Shown here in pieces: positions 8,096-16,521 of a stretch of 64,000 bases of DNA. The position numbers and the translations under genes are program-made. The stretch comes from Natrinema gelatinilyticum (GTDB taxonomy: Archaea; Halobacteriota; Halobacteria; Halobacteriales; Natrialbaceae), in the NCBI RefSeq assembly GCF_024266705.1, contig NZ_CP100757.1, positions 868,001-932,000 of the forward strand, in the 5' to 3' direction. The notes beneath the pieces were generated by a model, which searched no databases, was not told where the DNA came from, and saw only the letters and a program-made list of their open reading frames with translations. Each line of letters begins with the position of its first letter. The stretch's first letter is position 1.

Positions 8096-8488
8096 ATGAA
8101 AGCGATTGTACTCGGTATTGATCAGAACGCCGACCGCGCAGCGTCCCAAGCTGAGACTGTTATCGACTTGTTCGACATCGACAACATCTGCGCGTACCTG
8201 CTCCATGACTTCGCCGATAACCCGGAAGGCGCGTCCGTCATACAGGTCGACGCCGTCAAACGAGCACAGGAACTGCTCGAGGATGCAGGCGTGGCGGTCG
8301 AGTTGCGAGAAGGAAGTGGCGACCCAGCAAGGTCGATCATCGAAACCGCCAACAAACTCGATGCCGATGCGATCTGTGTCGCCGGACGCAATCGATCGCC
8401 AGCAGGTAAGGTGCTGTTCGGAAGCGTGACTCAATCGGTCGTATTGAACACCGACCGACCAGTGCTTATCTGCGGCGATCGTCAGTGA
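8096..8488 (+). CDS. Universal stress protein (UspA family)
   Basis: 130 residues, a single Usp domain. It opens MKAIVLGIDQNADRA and closes with the nucleotide-binding motif GRNRSPAGKVLFGSVTQSV (G-2X-G-9X-G-S). ATP-binding Usp proteins are stress-related cytoplasmic proteins, often paired with transporters in archaea. An ATG two codons earlier (8090) is possible. A TATA-like TTACTTATTT lies at about 8062-8071, so it may have its own promoter. It follows livF by 135 bases on the same strand. Confidence 0.88.
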   Translation: MKAIVLGIDQNADRAASQAETVIDLFDIDNICAYLLHDFADNPEGASVIQVDAVKRAQELLEDAGVAVELREGSGDPARSIIETANKLDADAICVAGRNRSPAGKVLFGSVTQSVVLNTDRPVLICGDRQ

Positions 8489-8621
8489 CTACTTTGATAA
8501 CATACACCACCTTTTGTTCGAAAGAGCAGAACGATATGGTAGGTGAATAGTCTCCACTATCGACGGAAAGACAAGGTAAACGGAGTAAATCCGCCTCGAA
8601 TGTTCGTTCGAAAGAGTAGAA

Positions 8622-9374
8622 CTAGCGATAGGAGAGATTGACGCGCAACTCGCCCGAGATTCCCCGAACTAGATTCGCAAGTTCGTTTTCGACGCGGTTA
8701 CTGTCGAGGCGGTTAGACGGACCTGAGACGCTGATGGCCCCGTAGGAGTTCCCGGCGTTGTCAGTAAGCGCAGCGCCGACACCGGAGACGCCCTGAAGGA
8801 ACTGTTCGGACCCGTACGCGACGCCCCGATCCTGAATCTCCTCGAGGTCTGCCTCGAGGTCTGCACGAGTTTTCACGCCGGTGAGCGGGTAGTCGTAGCT
8901 ATCCAGGATATCCTCTCGTCGTTTTCTCGGCAAGTTAGCAAGAATCGCCTTTCCTGCCGCTAACTGGTAGAGTTCGAGGTGGAGTCCGATCCGGGTGTTG
9001 GTTTGAATGCCGTGCTTCCCTACGGATTTGGCGATGAACACGGCCTTCCCGTTCTGTTCGACGGTCCACCAGGCCTTCTCGTCCGTCTCTTCGGCGAGTT
9101 CGTCGAGTTTCGGTAACACTTCGTCATACATCTCCTGAGTCTCTCGAACCATCATTCCCATATCGAGCAGACGGAGACTGAGTCGATACTCCTGTGAACT
9201 GTTCTGGACGACGTATCCTCGATCCTTGAGCGTCGAGAGGTGAACATGCACCGTACTCTTGGGCATATCTACTGCGTCAGCAATCTTCGTCACACCAGCG
9301 GAAGTGTGCTCTTTGAGTGCTTCCATGATATCGAGCATCCGTTCGTCCGAACGGACCGTGTTGTTTGTTCCCAT
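8622..9374 (-). CDS. IclR-family transcriptional regulator
   Basis: 250 residues from the ATG at 9374. The N-terminal winged helix is seen in SDERMLDIMEALKEH and PKSTVHVHLSTLKDRGYV. The C-terminal effector domain shows ALTDNAGNSYGAISVSGPSN near residue 215. IclR proteins in haloarchaea commonly regulate nearby sugar and organic-acid catabolic operons. It lies just after the Liv-type transporter and UspA genes and converges on them, so they are candidate targets. A TTG/ATG start further upstream (9413) is less likely because it adds a non-conserved leader. Confidence 0.9.
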   Translation of the reverse strand: MGTNNTVRSDERMLDIMEALKEHTSAGVTKIADAVDMPKSTVHVHLSTLKDRGYVVQNSSQEYRLSLRLLDMGMMVRETQEMYDEVLPKLDELAEETDEKAWWTVEQNGKAVFIAKSVGKHGIQTNTRIGLHLELYQLAAGKAILANLPRKRREDILDSYDYPLTGVKTRADLEADLEEIQDRGVAYGSEQFLQGVSGVGAALTDNAGNSYGAISVSGPSNRLDSNRVENELANLVRGISGELRVNLSYR

Positions 9375-9827
9375 AGGGAAGGAGTGATATTCAACACCAA
9401 TAATTCTATTCATTGTCGATGAATATGCTGCGAGACGCCTCGATACCTCTCTTCTCGAGGCATTCAGATCAGACAGGATCTCAATACCACGCGATCACTA
9501 TCATCTTTTCTTGGCACTCACACAAAACGGTCGTGGACCAAAATCACGTGTCAGCACCACGATTTGGTGACTACGAACACTGCGATTCGAGCTATTCGAA
9601 CGAGTTCGGAAACCGCTTCTGGCACATGCGGCCACTGTATTCCCTATATGGCCGCGACAGTACGTCTCCAGCAAGAACAGAAGTTGACTACCAATTTCTG
9701 ATGCGGATTCTGTTAGTATGTGGCTATGTTTCATTCATCATGGCTGAACGGTCGAAACGCATCGACAGATGGGGATCGAGCGGTGGATTACAGTTGTGGT
9801 TTTGTAATCCCGACGAGCCAAACGATG
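9375..9827. other. Non-coding or unassigned stretch
   Basis: No frame here resembles a known family on either strand. The composition is lower in GC than the flanking genes. The left end probably holds the promoter of the IclR gene; the rest looks like decayed sequence downstream of the RdfA-like gene. Confidence 0.4.
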
Positions 9828-10505
9828 TCATCGGTGATCGAACATACAACTTCGAACCGACCAGGATTGCCGGGTCAGAACTCGATGGTCGGAGGTACAC
9901 TCACAGCCTCCGTCGTCAAGTAGATTGGAGAGGTTCTTGTGGACCCCGCAATCAGTGCAGTGGACGTGGTTATTGACGAAGATATCGAACGAGCCAAGTG
10001 TGAGTGTGCCAGTTTCCGTGAGATTCGAGAGCGTCGTCTCTACGACGGCGATGAGCCGACCACGAAGCCCGTTTATCGTCTGTCGAGCGGACTCAATTCG
10101 ATCACCGGTCTCGGTTCGTTTCTCGACACCCCGTCCTTTTGTCAGGTACGTATAAACCGCCTGATGCGTGACGAAGTCACGCTGTAACTGCTCAACGTCG
10201 ACACCATCACGTTCCAGCGTTTTCTGCACGTGAGTTTGCTCATCACGACTCACGTCTTCGTCTGTGAGAGCGAGATAGATTGTCTCGATATCGCCGCTAA
10301 GGCGGTGCTGTGCAGTCCCAGCTAACGCACTACGGAGCATTTCTTTGTTGAAGTACTCTGCGAGTTCACGGAGGCTATACGAATCTCTCCCATCATCGAC
10401 CCAATACTCCTCTAGTTCACGACCCATCCCATTGAGCGAATATCGATCGATACCCTTTCCAATTTTATATCTGGACGTTCCGTCCGAATCTGAGGAGTCT
10501 GCCAT
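9828..10505 (-). CDS. RdfA-like protein (second paralogue)
   Basis: About 225 residues from the ATG at 10505. It aligns by eye along its whole length with the gene at 12984-13643: KIGKGIDRYSLNGMGRELEEYW, DSYSLRELAEYFN, LTDEDVSRDEQTHVQKTLERD, QRDFVTHQAVYTYLTKGRG, and a C-terminal zinc-ribbon-like CTDCG with CEC. The pattern matches haloarchaeal RdfA (rod-determining factor A), a cytoplasmic regulator-like protein affecting cell shape in Haloferax. The last 20 residues after CECTSDHR are not conserved between the two copies. The intact SMC-like partner lies 425 bases upstream. Whether this copy is active is unknown. Confidence 0.72.
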   Translation of the reverse strand: MADSSDSDGTSRYKIGKGIDRYSLNGMGRELEEYWVDDGRDSYSLRELAEYFNKEMLRSALAGTAQHRLSGDIETIYLALTDEDVSRDEQTHVQKTLERDGVDVEQLQRDFVTHQAVYTYLTKGRGVEKRTETGDRIESARQTINGLRGRLIAVVETTLSNLTETGTLTLGSFDIFVNNHVHCTDCGVHKNLSNLLDDGGCECTSDHRVLTRQSWSVRSCMFDHR

Positions 10506-10929
10506 TGTCAAGCCCCTATTCGGCCAAGAATATTAAAGTGTATTCGTTAACCGCTCCAATAGGACCGTTTTCAGCCGGGAATGTATGAAAAGTCACATTC
10601 ATCATTGTACTACCACTATTGTACCGGTGATTTTCATCGATGAGTGATAAAACCTGGTTCCGAAACGGTGAACTCACATCCTATTGCGGTGTAAAAGTTC
10701 ATCACTAAAAGACGCGGACAGGGTTATAGGAAATCATCCGAAGTGATTTGTTCGAATTATCGGGAGGAGTTCCGATCGATATCTCGAAATTAGACACGCT
10801 CCGTGTTTGGTTCCAGTCTTCGTATATAGAGGGCGAAAAAGCGGTACTCGAGGCGCTTTTTTCGGAGTATCTGAACGCCGAAGTGTAGATCGTTGATTGG
10901 CCTAGACACATTGGTCTAGACACTACCGA
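10506..10929. other. Gap between RdfA-like gene and SMC-related gene
   Basis: AT-richer than its surroundings. On the plus strand a short frame ending at 10886 reads DLFELSGGVPIDISKLDTLR with no start codon and could be a relic; I cannot assign it. An imperfect inverted repeat of GTCTAGACAC type lies at about 10,900-10,923. Nothing else is recognised. Confidence 0.35.
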
Positions 10930-12891
10930 TCAGATCTCCGTGACGACGGCGTGGTCCTCGTCGATGGCCTGCGCGTCCTCTTCTAACAACGCTACGACAA
11001 GATACGGAACGTGGGATTCGAAGTAGTCAACGAGTGCCGCGATCCGGTCGGCGTCAATCGCCTCGAGGGAGTCGAGCAACATGAACGGGACCGTCTCGTA
11101 GACGTCGTGGACCAAGTAGCCTGCGAGCGCGAACACGAGGCCGGTCACTTCCCGTTCGCTTTCGCTCAGGTGGTCGACCGTGTCCTCGTAGGCCGCGCCA
11201 TCGTCGGTACTGCGTACGATCTTGAGGTCGAATGATGACTTCGACACGGTTCGGCGTCCGTCACGGACCTCGCGTTTCGTCCGGTCGATCCAAATTCGAT
11301 CGAGGTTATCGTAGCCGAGCGTCTCGCGGAGGTTTTCCATATGTTCGTTGAACGCCTCGACCGCGTCTGCTTCGATCTGATCGATACGTGTGCGCAGGTC
11401 CGTGAGCCGATCAGTGACGTCTTCACGACGGGCGGTGAGTTCTTCGCGCTCGGTGAGCCGGTTCTCGATCACGTCGATTTCGTCGTCGATCTCCTCGCGC
11501 GTTTCCTCTTTACGCTCAAGTTTGAATTCGAGTTGGTTGACCTCTTTGTGCTGCTCGAGGATGTCGCTGTAATCTTCAGTCTCGAGACTCTCAACCTCGG
11601 TCTCGAGGTCGTCGATTTCGTCAGTGAGCGTCTCACGCTCGTCGGTTAGCTCCTCGATATGATCGCTCCGGCGCTCGATCTCGTCTTCGGTCGACGCGAG
11701 GCGTTGCTGGGTCTGGCGATACTCGGTGCGGTTCTCGTTAATCGTTGAGAGCGTCTCTCGCCGGTCGTTCAGTTCGGTGCTGATCTCGGAACGCTCTTCG
11801 AGTTTCTCCTGACGGACGCTCCGGAGTTGCTCGATGGTTGTTTCGATCTGTTCGCGTGCAACCGACGAGCCACACGTCCAGCAGGTGACTGTCTCGGAGT
11901 CTTCGACGAGCTGGTCCGTTATCGGGCCCTCGTCCTCGTTCTGGTCCGCGTCCGAAAGCATTGACTCCTGTTCGTCAAAGAGCTGCTGGTTGAATTGAAT
12001 TGTGCTCTGGAGTTGTGAAATCTCTTCAGAGAGCTCTGTTTTCTCGTCCTGAAGTGTCTCGATCTCGGCTTCGAGTCGAGTGATGTCAGTTTCGTCGCCC
12101 GTCGAGAGCGATTCGAGGCGCTCTCGGATCTCGCTTCGCTCGTCTTTCAATGCCTCGACACTCTCGCGCTCGGTCTCGATGCGATCGCGTACACGCTCGA
12201 GTTCTGAGCGCGTCTCTCGGAGCTCCTCGAGTTTCGTTTCAAGTTCGGACTGTTCCTCTCGGCGCTCTTCGACATCGACGTTCGTTTCCTCGAGGTCCGT
12301 TTGGGCCGTCTGTAACTCGTTTCGGAGTGTCTCAATCTCGTCGGTGACCCGTGTCCGTTTCGCTTCGAGATCGGGGAGCCGCTGTTCGAGGTTCTCTAGT
12401 TCGTCGAACTGCTCGTCGATCTGTCGCTTCTGTTGTTCGTACTGTTCGATCTCGGCCTTGATCGCGCCGGTGTCGACCGGTTGCATGATCAATTCGCGGA
12501 GGTCGTCGCCGCGAGCGACGGCCTGGCGCGCCTCGTTGGACTCGAGCAAGAAGGCGAACAGATCCGCAAGTTCCGGATCCTCGAGATAGGGCTCGCCGTC
12601 GGTGGCGATCGTTCCGTTTCGCCGTTCGAGCGTTCGTCGATAGGTCTCATCGCCGAACTCGAGCGTTGCACGTCCCTCATTCGCGTCGGCCTTGAGGCTG
12701 ACCTGATCACTCCCGAGCGCGGCCATGATCGCCTGCAGCAATGACGTGCGGTTGGTTGCGTTTCGCCCGGAAAGCACCGTTACTCCCTCGTGGAAAGTGA
12801 CCTCGGCGTCATCGATACCGCCAATGTTGGTCGCAGAAAGTGTTGCTTTCCGTGGGATTTCCTGGGTGCTCGATCCTAATTTGCTTTCCAT
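10930..12891 (-). CDS. Archaea-specific SMC-related protein (Rad50-like, zinc hook)
   Basis: 653 residues. A head at the N-terminus, long heptad coiled coils (about 145-335 and 345-535), a zinc hook TCWTCGSS with C337 and C340 at the coil tip, and a C-terminal head with LSESE near 575-579 and Walker B FMLLDSLEAID (D607, E610). The Walker A site is unusual: GRNATNRTS at 42-50, with NR where GK is normal. This matches the haloarchaeal SMC-related family that sits next to rdfA. It lies 92 bases downstream of an rdfA-like gene on the same strand. ATP binding should be checked because the P-loop lysine is missing. Confidence 0.85.
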   Translation of the reverse strand: MESKLGSSTQEIPRKATLSATNIGGIDDAEVTFHEGVTVLSGRNATNRTSLLQAIMAALGSDQVSLKADANEGRATLEFGDETYRRTLERRNGTIATDGEPYLEDPELADLFAFLLESNEARQAVARGDDLRELIMQPVDTGAIKAEIEQYEQQKRQIDEQFDELENLEQRLPDLEAKRTRVTDEIETLRNELQTAQTDLEETNVDVEERREEQSELETKLEELRETRSELERVRDRIETERESVEALKDERSEIRERLESLSTGDETDITRLEAEIETLQDEKTELSEEISQLQSTIQFNQQLFDEQESMLSDADQNEDEGPITDQLVEDSETVTCWTCGSSVAREQIETTIEQLRSVRQEKLEERSEISTELNDRRETLSTINENRTEYRQTQQRLASTEDEIERRSDHIEELTDERETLTDEIDDLETEVESLETEDYSDILEQHKEVNQLEFKLERKEETREEIDDEIDVIENRLTEREELTARREDVTDRLTDLRTRIDQIEADAVEAFNEHMENLRETLGYDNLDRIWIDRTKREVRDGRRTVSKSSFDLKIVRSTDDGAAYEDTVDHLSESEREVTGLVFALAGYLVHDVYETVPFMLLDSLEAIDADRIAALVDYFESHVPYLVVALLEEDAQAIDEDHAVVTEI

Positions 12892-12983
12892 GGCTACTCG
12901 TAGTTGGTCCGTTCATATAGGCATTCCCATCTATCTTAAACAAACCTATGTGTTTCTGAAGTCGATCGTTCACCCGGAACCGA

Positions 12984-13643
12984 TCATGAGTCGTCACCAA
13001 CACTCTCCGTCTGACAATCACAAGACCGGTTCTCGAGGAGATCCCTGACGGTATACTCCTGGAAACAATCCTCACACGTCACCGTGACAGAGACGTTCAC
13101 GTTGAACTCCCCAATCTCGAGGATCTCGTTCCGCTTAAGCCGATCGATGGTGTCCGACGTGACCGCTACGGTTCGACTCTGGAGTGCACCGAGCTTCTCC
13201 TCGCTTCGTTCGAGTCGTTCCTCGTCGCTCGGCGTCTCGATGGACGTCTCGAGACAGCCCGTCAGATGATTGTATACCGTCTGGTGGGAGACGAAGTCCG
13301 ACTCGACCTGCTCGACCGGGACGCCATCGCGTTGGAGTTCGTTTCGCGTCTGTACTCGGGTTCCGCTACTGACATCGTCGTCTGTGAGAAGCCGGTACGT
13401 GTTCTCAACTTCGCCTTCTTTGAATGAAACGCCTGCCGTCTCGAGTGCTACCTCGAGTATATGCTGGTTGACGAGGGTTGCGAGAGTGCGTATGCTGTAT
13501 TGTTCGTCTGCATCTCCGGTCCAATAGGCAACGAGATCCTCGTAAAGACGCGCAAGCTCGTACCGTTCCGCGATTCGCCCGAGTTTACAGTCACATGACG
13601 AAGTTGCTGATGATGTGCCATTCGGAGTGGTCATAGCCTCCAT
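12984..13643 (-). CDS. rdfA: RdfA-like protein (rod-determining factor A family)
   Basis: 219 residues; ATG at 13643 or 13634 (MTTPNGTSS). Conserved blocks are LGRIAERYELARLYEDLVAYW, EQYSIRTLATLVNQHIL, LTDDDVSSGTRVQTRNELQRDGV and FVSHQTVYNHLTG, ending with a zinc-ribbon-like CEDC and CDC. RdfA was described in Haloferax volcanii as needed for rod-shaped cells, with an SMC-related gene beside it; the same pair is found here on one strand. The blocks resemble those of the paralogue at 9.8-10.5 kb. The exact molecular role of the family is not known. Confidence 0.82.
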   Translation of the reverse strand: MEAMTTPNGTSSATSSCDCKLGRIAERYELARLYEDLVAYWTGDADEQYSIRTLATLVNQHILEVALETAGVSFKEGEVENTYRLLTDDDVSSGTRVQTRNELQRDGVPVEQVESDFVSHQTVYNHLTGCLETSIETPSDEERLERSEEKLGALQSRTVAVTSDTIDRLKRNEILEIGEFNVNVSVTVTCEDCFQEYTVRDLLENRSCDCQTESVGDDS

Positions 13644-13762
13644 TGAATCTGTAGCGCGAAAAGCGTTCCGTCTTTTAATAATTTTACAGAAGTACTACTG
13701 TAAACAGTAGCGCTTGATCCACCTATGAAATCCATCTTTCCTGTCTCACATCACTTACCGTT

Positions 13763-13990
13763 TGACGAATCGATAAGGATAATCTCGAGCGGATCTGGAT
13801 AGAACGGACGAAAGACGAAGTTCGTAACGACCGTCTCAAAGTGACGAAAGACCGCCTCAAGCATCATATCGTTCATCGTACCGACTCAGAAGTCGTTCAC
13901 GAGGATACTGTCACTCACCTGGGTAAGAGCGAGTGGGAAGCGACCGAATTAGCGTTCTTCCTCGCCGGATATCTCGTACATGAGGTCTAG
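13763..13990 (+). pseudogene. C-terminal fragment of an SMC-related protein, opposite strand
   Basis: Reading the plus strand in the frame ending at TAG 13988-13990 gives DNLERIWIERTKDEVRNDRL, later VVHEDTVTHLGKSEWEATEL and AFFLAGYLVHEV. The intact protein at 10930-12891 has the same order: DNLDRIWIDRTKREVRDGRR, then LSESEREVTGLVFALAGYLV. So this is a diverged copy of the part just before Walker B. There is no start, no N-terminal part and it stops before Walker B. It points to an old inverted duplication of the rdfA-smc region. Confidence 0.78.
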
Positions 13991-14209
13991 GATTTGGTCT
14001 GTTGAAGAAGCTACAAGCGTTCCCTGTTGAACTGATCTTCGCTCCAATCATATTCAGTGAGGAACTTGTTTAGAGCACGCTCGCTTTTGGCTGGAAGAAC
14101 GTGATTCGAGATTCCCTGAACGGTCTTGTTGCTGGCCGCAACAAGACCTGTCACATAGGTCTTGGCGTGATGTTTCAGCCTCGTTGAGAAACACGTTAAC
14201 TGGTCAATT

Positions 14210-15139
14210 TGCCGTGTTGAATAGCGATCCGATCGGCTGATATCACGGGTTAGAAGGGCGAAGCCGAGGAAATCGATTCTGACCTATGGAAGTCGATCTC
14301 CTCGACTTCGTTGAGCAGTGTCGGCACCTAGCCAAACAAGCGTTGGGGAAGCACGCGGGCGAGCCCGCCAGCGGCGGGTTCGCCCGCTGGGTGCACGTCG
14401 TTCTGCACTGTTTCCGGCTCGAAGACGGCCACAGCTACCGTGAAACGCCGAATCGGCTGAAGTACATGACCGAGATTCGTGATGTGCTCGGCTTAGACCG
14501 AGACGATCTTCCTGAGTTCACCACGATCTACAAATCGTTCGACCGTCTCAAAATGTGGGTGTGGCGGGCGTTGCTGCGCGTTTCAGCGCAGCAACACCCG
14601 CAGTCTGGTCACGCAGCTCTCGACAGTACGTTCTTCGATCGCCGCTCAGCCTCCTCGTACTACCGCCAGCGGTCTGGAAGTGACGTGCAGACGCTGAAAG
14701 TGACGACATTAACCGATGTAGACTCACTCGCTGTTCTCGACGTGCATATCTCAGCACGGTGGAAACACGATACGAAGACTGGGCCGCAGGTCGTCCGCCG
14801 GAACGCGGACGACCTGCTGTCCGTCTCGGCTGACAAAGCCTTCCACAACTGGCACACCAAGTACGAATTCTATGCGCTCGGTGTCGAACCGCTCATCTTA
14901 CAACGTGGATCGAGACCACTCACGGTAGGACATAACGCGCTCATCCGAGCAAAAGGCTACTCACAGCGCTGGATGGCCGAAACTTCCTACTCAACGACGA
15001 AGCGCTCGCTCGGCGACGCCGTGCGAGCGCTGGGCTGGTATCGACAGTTTCGTGAGATCGTCCTCATGTTCGCCATCGCCAATATAGAACCGCTCTGTGA
15101 GCCACTCTAACTATGATTCAGTAGCTATTCAACACGGCA
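14210..15139 (+). mobile_element. Complete IS5-family insertion sequence, 930 bp
   Basis: Terminal inverted repeats TGCCGTGTTGAATAGC (14210-14225) and GCTATTCAACACGGCA (15124-15139) match perfectly. An 8-bp target duplication GGTCAATT flanks it at 14202-14209 and 15140-15147. One intact transposase gene lies inside. The perfect repeats and duplication suggest a recent insertion. Confidence 0.93.
14286..15110 (+). CDS. IS5-family transposase
   Basis: 274 residues. DDE residues are likely in HAALDSTFFDR (first Asp), VSADKAFHNW (second Asp) and RWMAETSYSTTKR (Glu), and the end has ALGWYRQFREIVLMFAIANI, typical of haloarchaeal IS5 elements. It fills the 930-bp element and shows no stop or frameshift, so it should be functional. 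The IR sequence TGTTGAATAGC is shared with the small repeats near 47.7 and 63.5 kb, which could be mobilised by a related enzyme (inference). Confidence 0.93.
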   Translation: MEVDLLDFVEQCRHLAKQALGKHAGEPASGGFARWVHVVLHCFRLEDGHSYRETPNRLKYMTEIRDVLGLDRDDLPEFTTIYKSFDRLKMWVWRALLRVSAQQHPQSGHAALDSTFFDRRSASSYYRQRSGSDVQTLKVTTLTDVDSLAVLDVHISARWKHDTKTGPQVVRRNADDLLSVSADKAFHNWHTKYEFYALGVEPLILQRGSRPLTVGHNALIRAKGYSQRWMAETSYSTTKRSLGDAVRALGWYRQFREIVLMFAIANIEPLCEPL

Positions 15140-15185
15140 GGTCAATTAGCTCTGTACCTGATAGGAACGACGTAACTAGAACCAT

Positions 15186-15653
15186 CAGCGTTTACCGCTA
15201 TCTCAACGCGCTCTACCAGCATAAGGTGCGAAGTCAAGTAAGTAATGAACTATCTGAGTTGCCTCTACACGGAGTTGATCTGAATGATGCTCTCTCATCA
15301 TTAGTCATGTATTATTTAATGGTGAATATGTGACCCTGTGTCTCACTATGTCGGTTCCGCCAGAAATGCTCGGAAAATACTTTTTCACATGGTTCTATAA
15401 CGGATTCAACAGACTAACTCAATATCCTTCGCTATCCGTGCCACATGTTCAAATCGCAGAATCAATTCGTTCAACCAGTATAAAATCATTTTAGAGTGAT
15501 TGTTCGTCTTGGGTAAACCAGGCCCAGTATCACAAATGTCGAATAAGAATACTTATTATCCGTACTTGCCAGGTTTACCCTTTCTCTTTGGCAGTAGTGA
15601 TTCAAAAGAATAATCGTCATACTGAATCGACTGTTCGGTAATGATGAACACAT
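15186..15653. other. AT-rich intergenic stretch
   Basis: Between the IS701 relic and the promoter of the split IclR gene. A short plus-strand frame ends at 15333 (DLNDALSSLVMYYLMVNM) but has no recognisable homology or good start. No structure was recognised in the rest. Confidence 0.4.
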
Positions 15654-15662
15654 AGATATTTA
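15654..15662 (+). promoter_or_regulatory. TATA box of the split IclR gene
   Basis: GATATTTAT about 25-33 nt before the ATG at 15687, at normal haloarchaeal spacing. A small imperfect palindrome (CAGTATAGACGGTAT) lies between it and the start. Confidence 0.5.
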
Positions 15663-15778
15663 TCCCAAATACAGTATAGACGGTATATGGGCAAACAAGC
15701 GAACAATCCCGTCAAATCCGTTGTCACGGCATTTGATATCCTCCAAACGTTACGTCGTCTCGATGGAGCCGGCATAAC

Positions 15779-16521
15779 GGCACTGTCTAGTTCAGCACCT
15801 CCTCAGCCGGCGTTCGGCCATTGAGCGCTTGATTCGGTCGATCGTGGTTATAGTGGTGTCTGAAGCGTCTCAGCCAGCGGCGTGCGCTGGCTGGACTGCC
15901 CCGCCAGAACGAGTGAAAGCGGTCGATCCGCATCGACACGGTCTGAAACCACTTTTCGATGTGGTTTCGCTCGCTGTAGTCGAGCTGACCGCTCAATTCA
16001 TGACGAGCGAGGGCAGTCAGGTAACCGCCAGCATCGACGAGAAACTCTGTCTCGGCGATATCGTGTTTCTCGGTGAGTCGATGCAGGAACGCCGCCGCGG
16101 GGTCAGTCCCGCGGCGGCTGAACACGTCGATTTCGAGAAGTAGCTTTGATTCTGTGTCGATCGCGGCGTACAACCACTTCTTTTCGCCGTCTACCTCAAT
16201 CTGTTTCTCGTCAACCGCGACCCGCGACGGCTGCGCCGTCGGCGGGTCGCTCTGGGCCTCCGAGAGTGTGTGCGTCCAATTCCAAATTGCGCCGTGAGAA
16301 CGGTCAATACCGAGTAATTCGAGCACTGCGACGACCTCCCGAACTGACAATCCCATCGAATGCAGTCGCACCCCGAACACCCTGACGGGTGTCGGGGTGC
16401 GCTCGTTCTCCCAAACCTCATCACAGTCCACGTCTAAGGTCTCTCTGAGCAGGTCGGCGAGTTGCATGGACACTTCTCGCCACCACCTGCTCGTTCCTCA
16501 AACTCTCATCTAGACAGTGCC
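15779..16521 (-). mobile_element. Complete IS6-family insertion sequence, 743 bp
   Basis: Inverted repeats GGCACTGTCTAG (15779-15790) and CTAGACAGTGCC (16510-16521) are perfect; an 8-bp target duplication GGCATAAC lies at 15771-15778 and 16522-16529. It holds one intact transposase on the minus strand and splits the IclR gene. Confidence 0.95.
15787..16473 (-). CDS. IS6-family transposase
   Basis: 228 residues, the usual length for haloarchaeal IS6 (ISH15-like) transposases. Catalytic residues can be placed in SRVAVDEKQIEVDG (Asp), ETEFLVDAGGYLTAL (Asp) and ERNHIEKWFQTVSMRIDRF (Glu), followed by HHYNHDRPNQALNGRTPAEE at the end. A second ATG (16467, MQLADLL) is possible. No lesions are seen, so the element is probably active and transposes by cointegrate formation, as is usual in IS6. 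Confidence 0.94.
   Translation of the reverse strand: MSMQLADLLRETLDVDCDEVWENERTPTPVRVFGVRLHSMGLSVREVVAVLELLGIDRSHGAIWNWTHTLSEAQSDPPTAQPSRVAVDEKQIEVDGEKKWLYAAIDTESKLLLEIDVFSRRGTDPAAAFLHRLTEKHDIAETEFLVDAGGYLTALARHELSGQLDYSERNHIEKWFQTVSMRIDRFHSFWRGSPASARRWLRRFRHHYNHDRPNQALNGRTPAEEVLN

Larger units (their letters stand above)
14011..15185 (-). pseudogene. IS701/IS4-type transposase N-terminus, split by an IS5 element
   Basis: ATG at 15185 opens MVLVTSFLSGTELIDQLT; after removing the IS5 element and one target copy, the frame continues CFSTRLKHHAKTYVTGLVAA and ends LNKFLTEYDWSEDQFNRERL with a TAG at 14011-14013. The total is 78 residues plus the stop, exactly in frame across the insertion site. 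The block TYVTGLVAASNKTV and the FLTEYDW end are typical of the first 80 residues of haloarchaeal IS701/IS4-type DDE transposases of about 400 residues. The rest is lost, so the gene was already dead or was truncated independently. Confidence 0.75.

Noticed and set aside
9413..9976. Long plus-strand frame of 187 codons
   Set aside because: It has a cysteine- and histidine-scattered composition without family resemblance and overlaps the antisense of the RdfA-like gene; it looks like chance.
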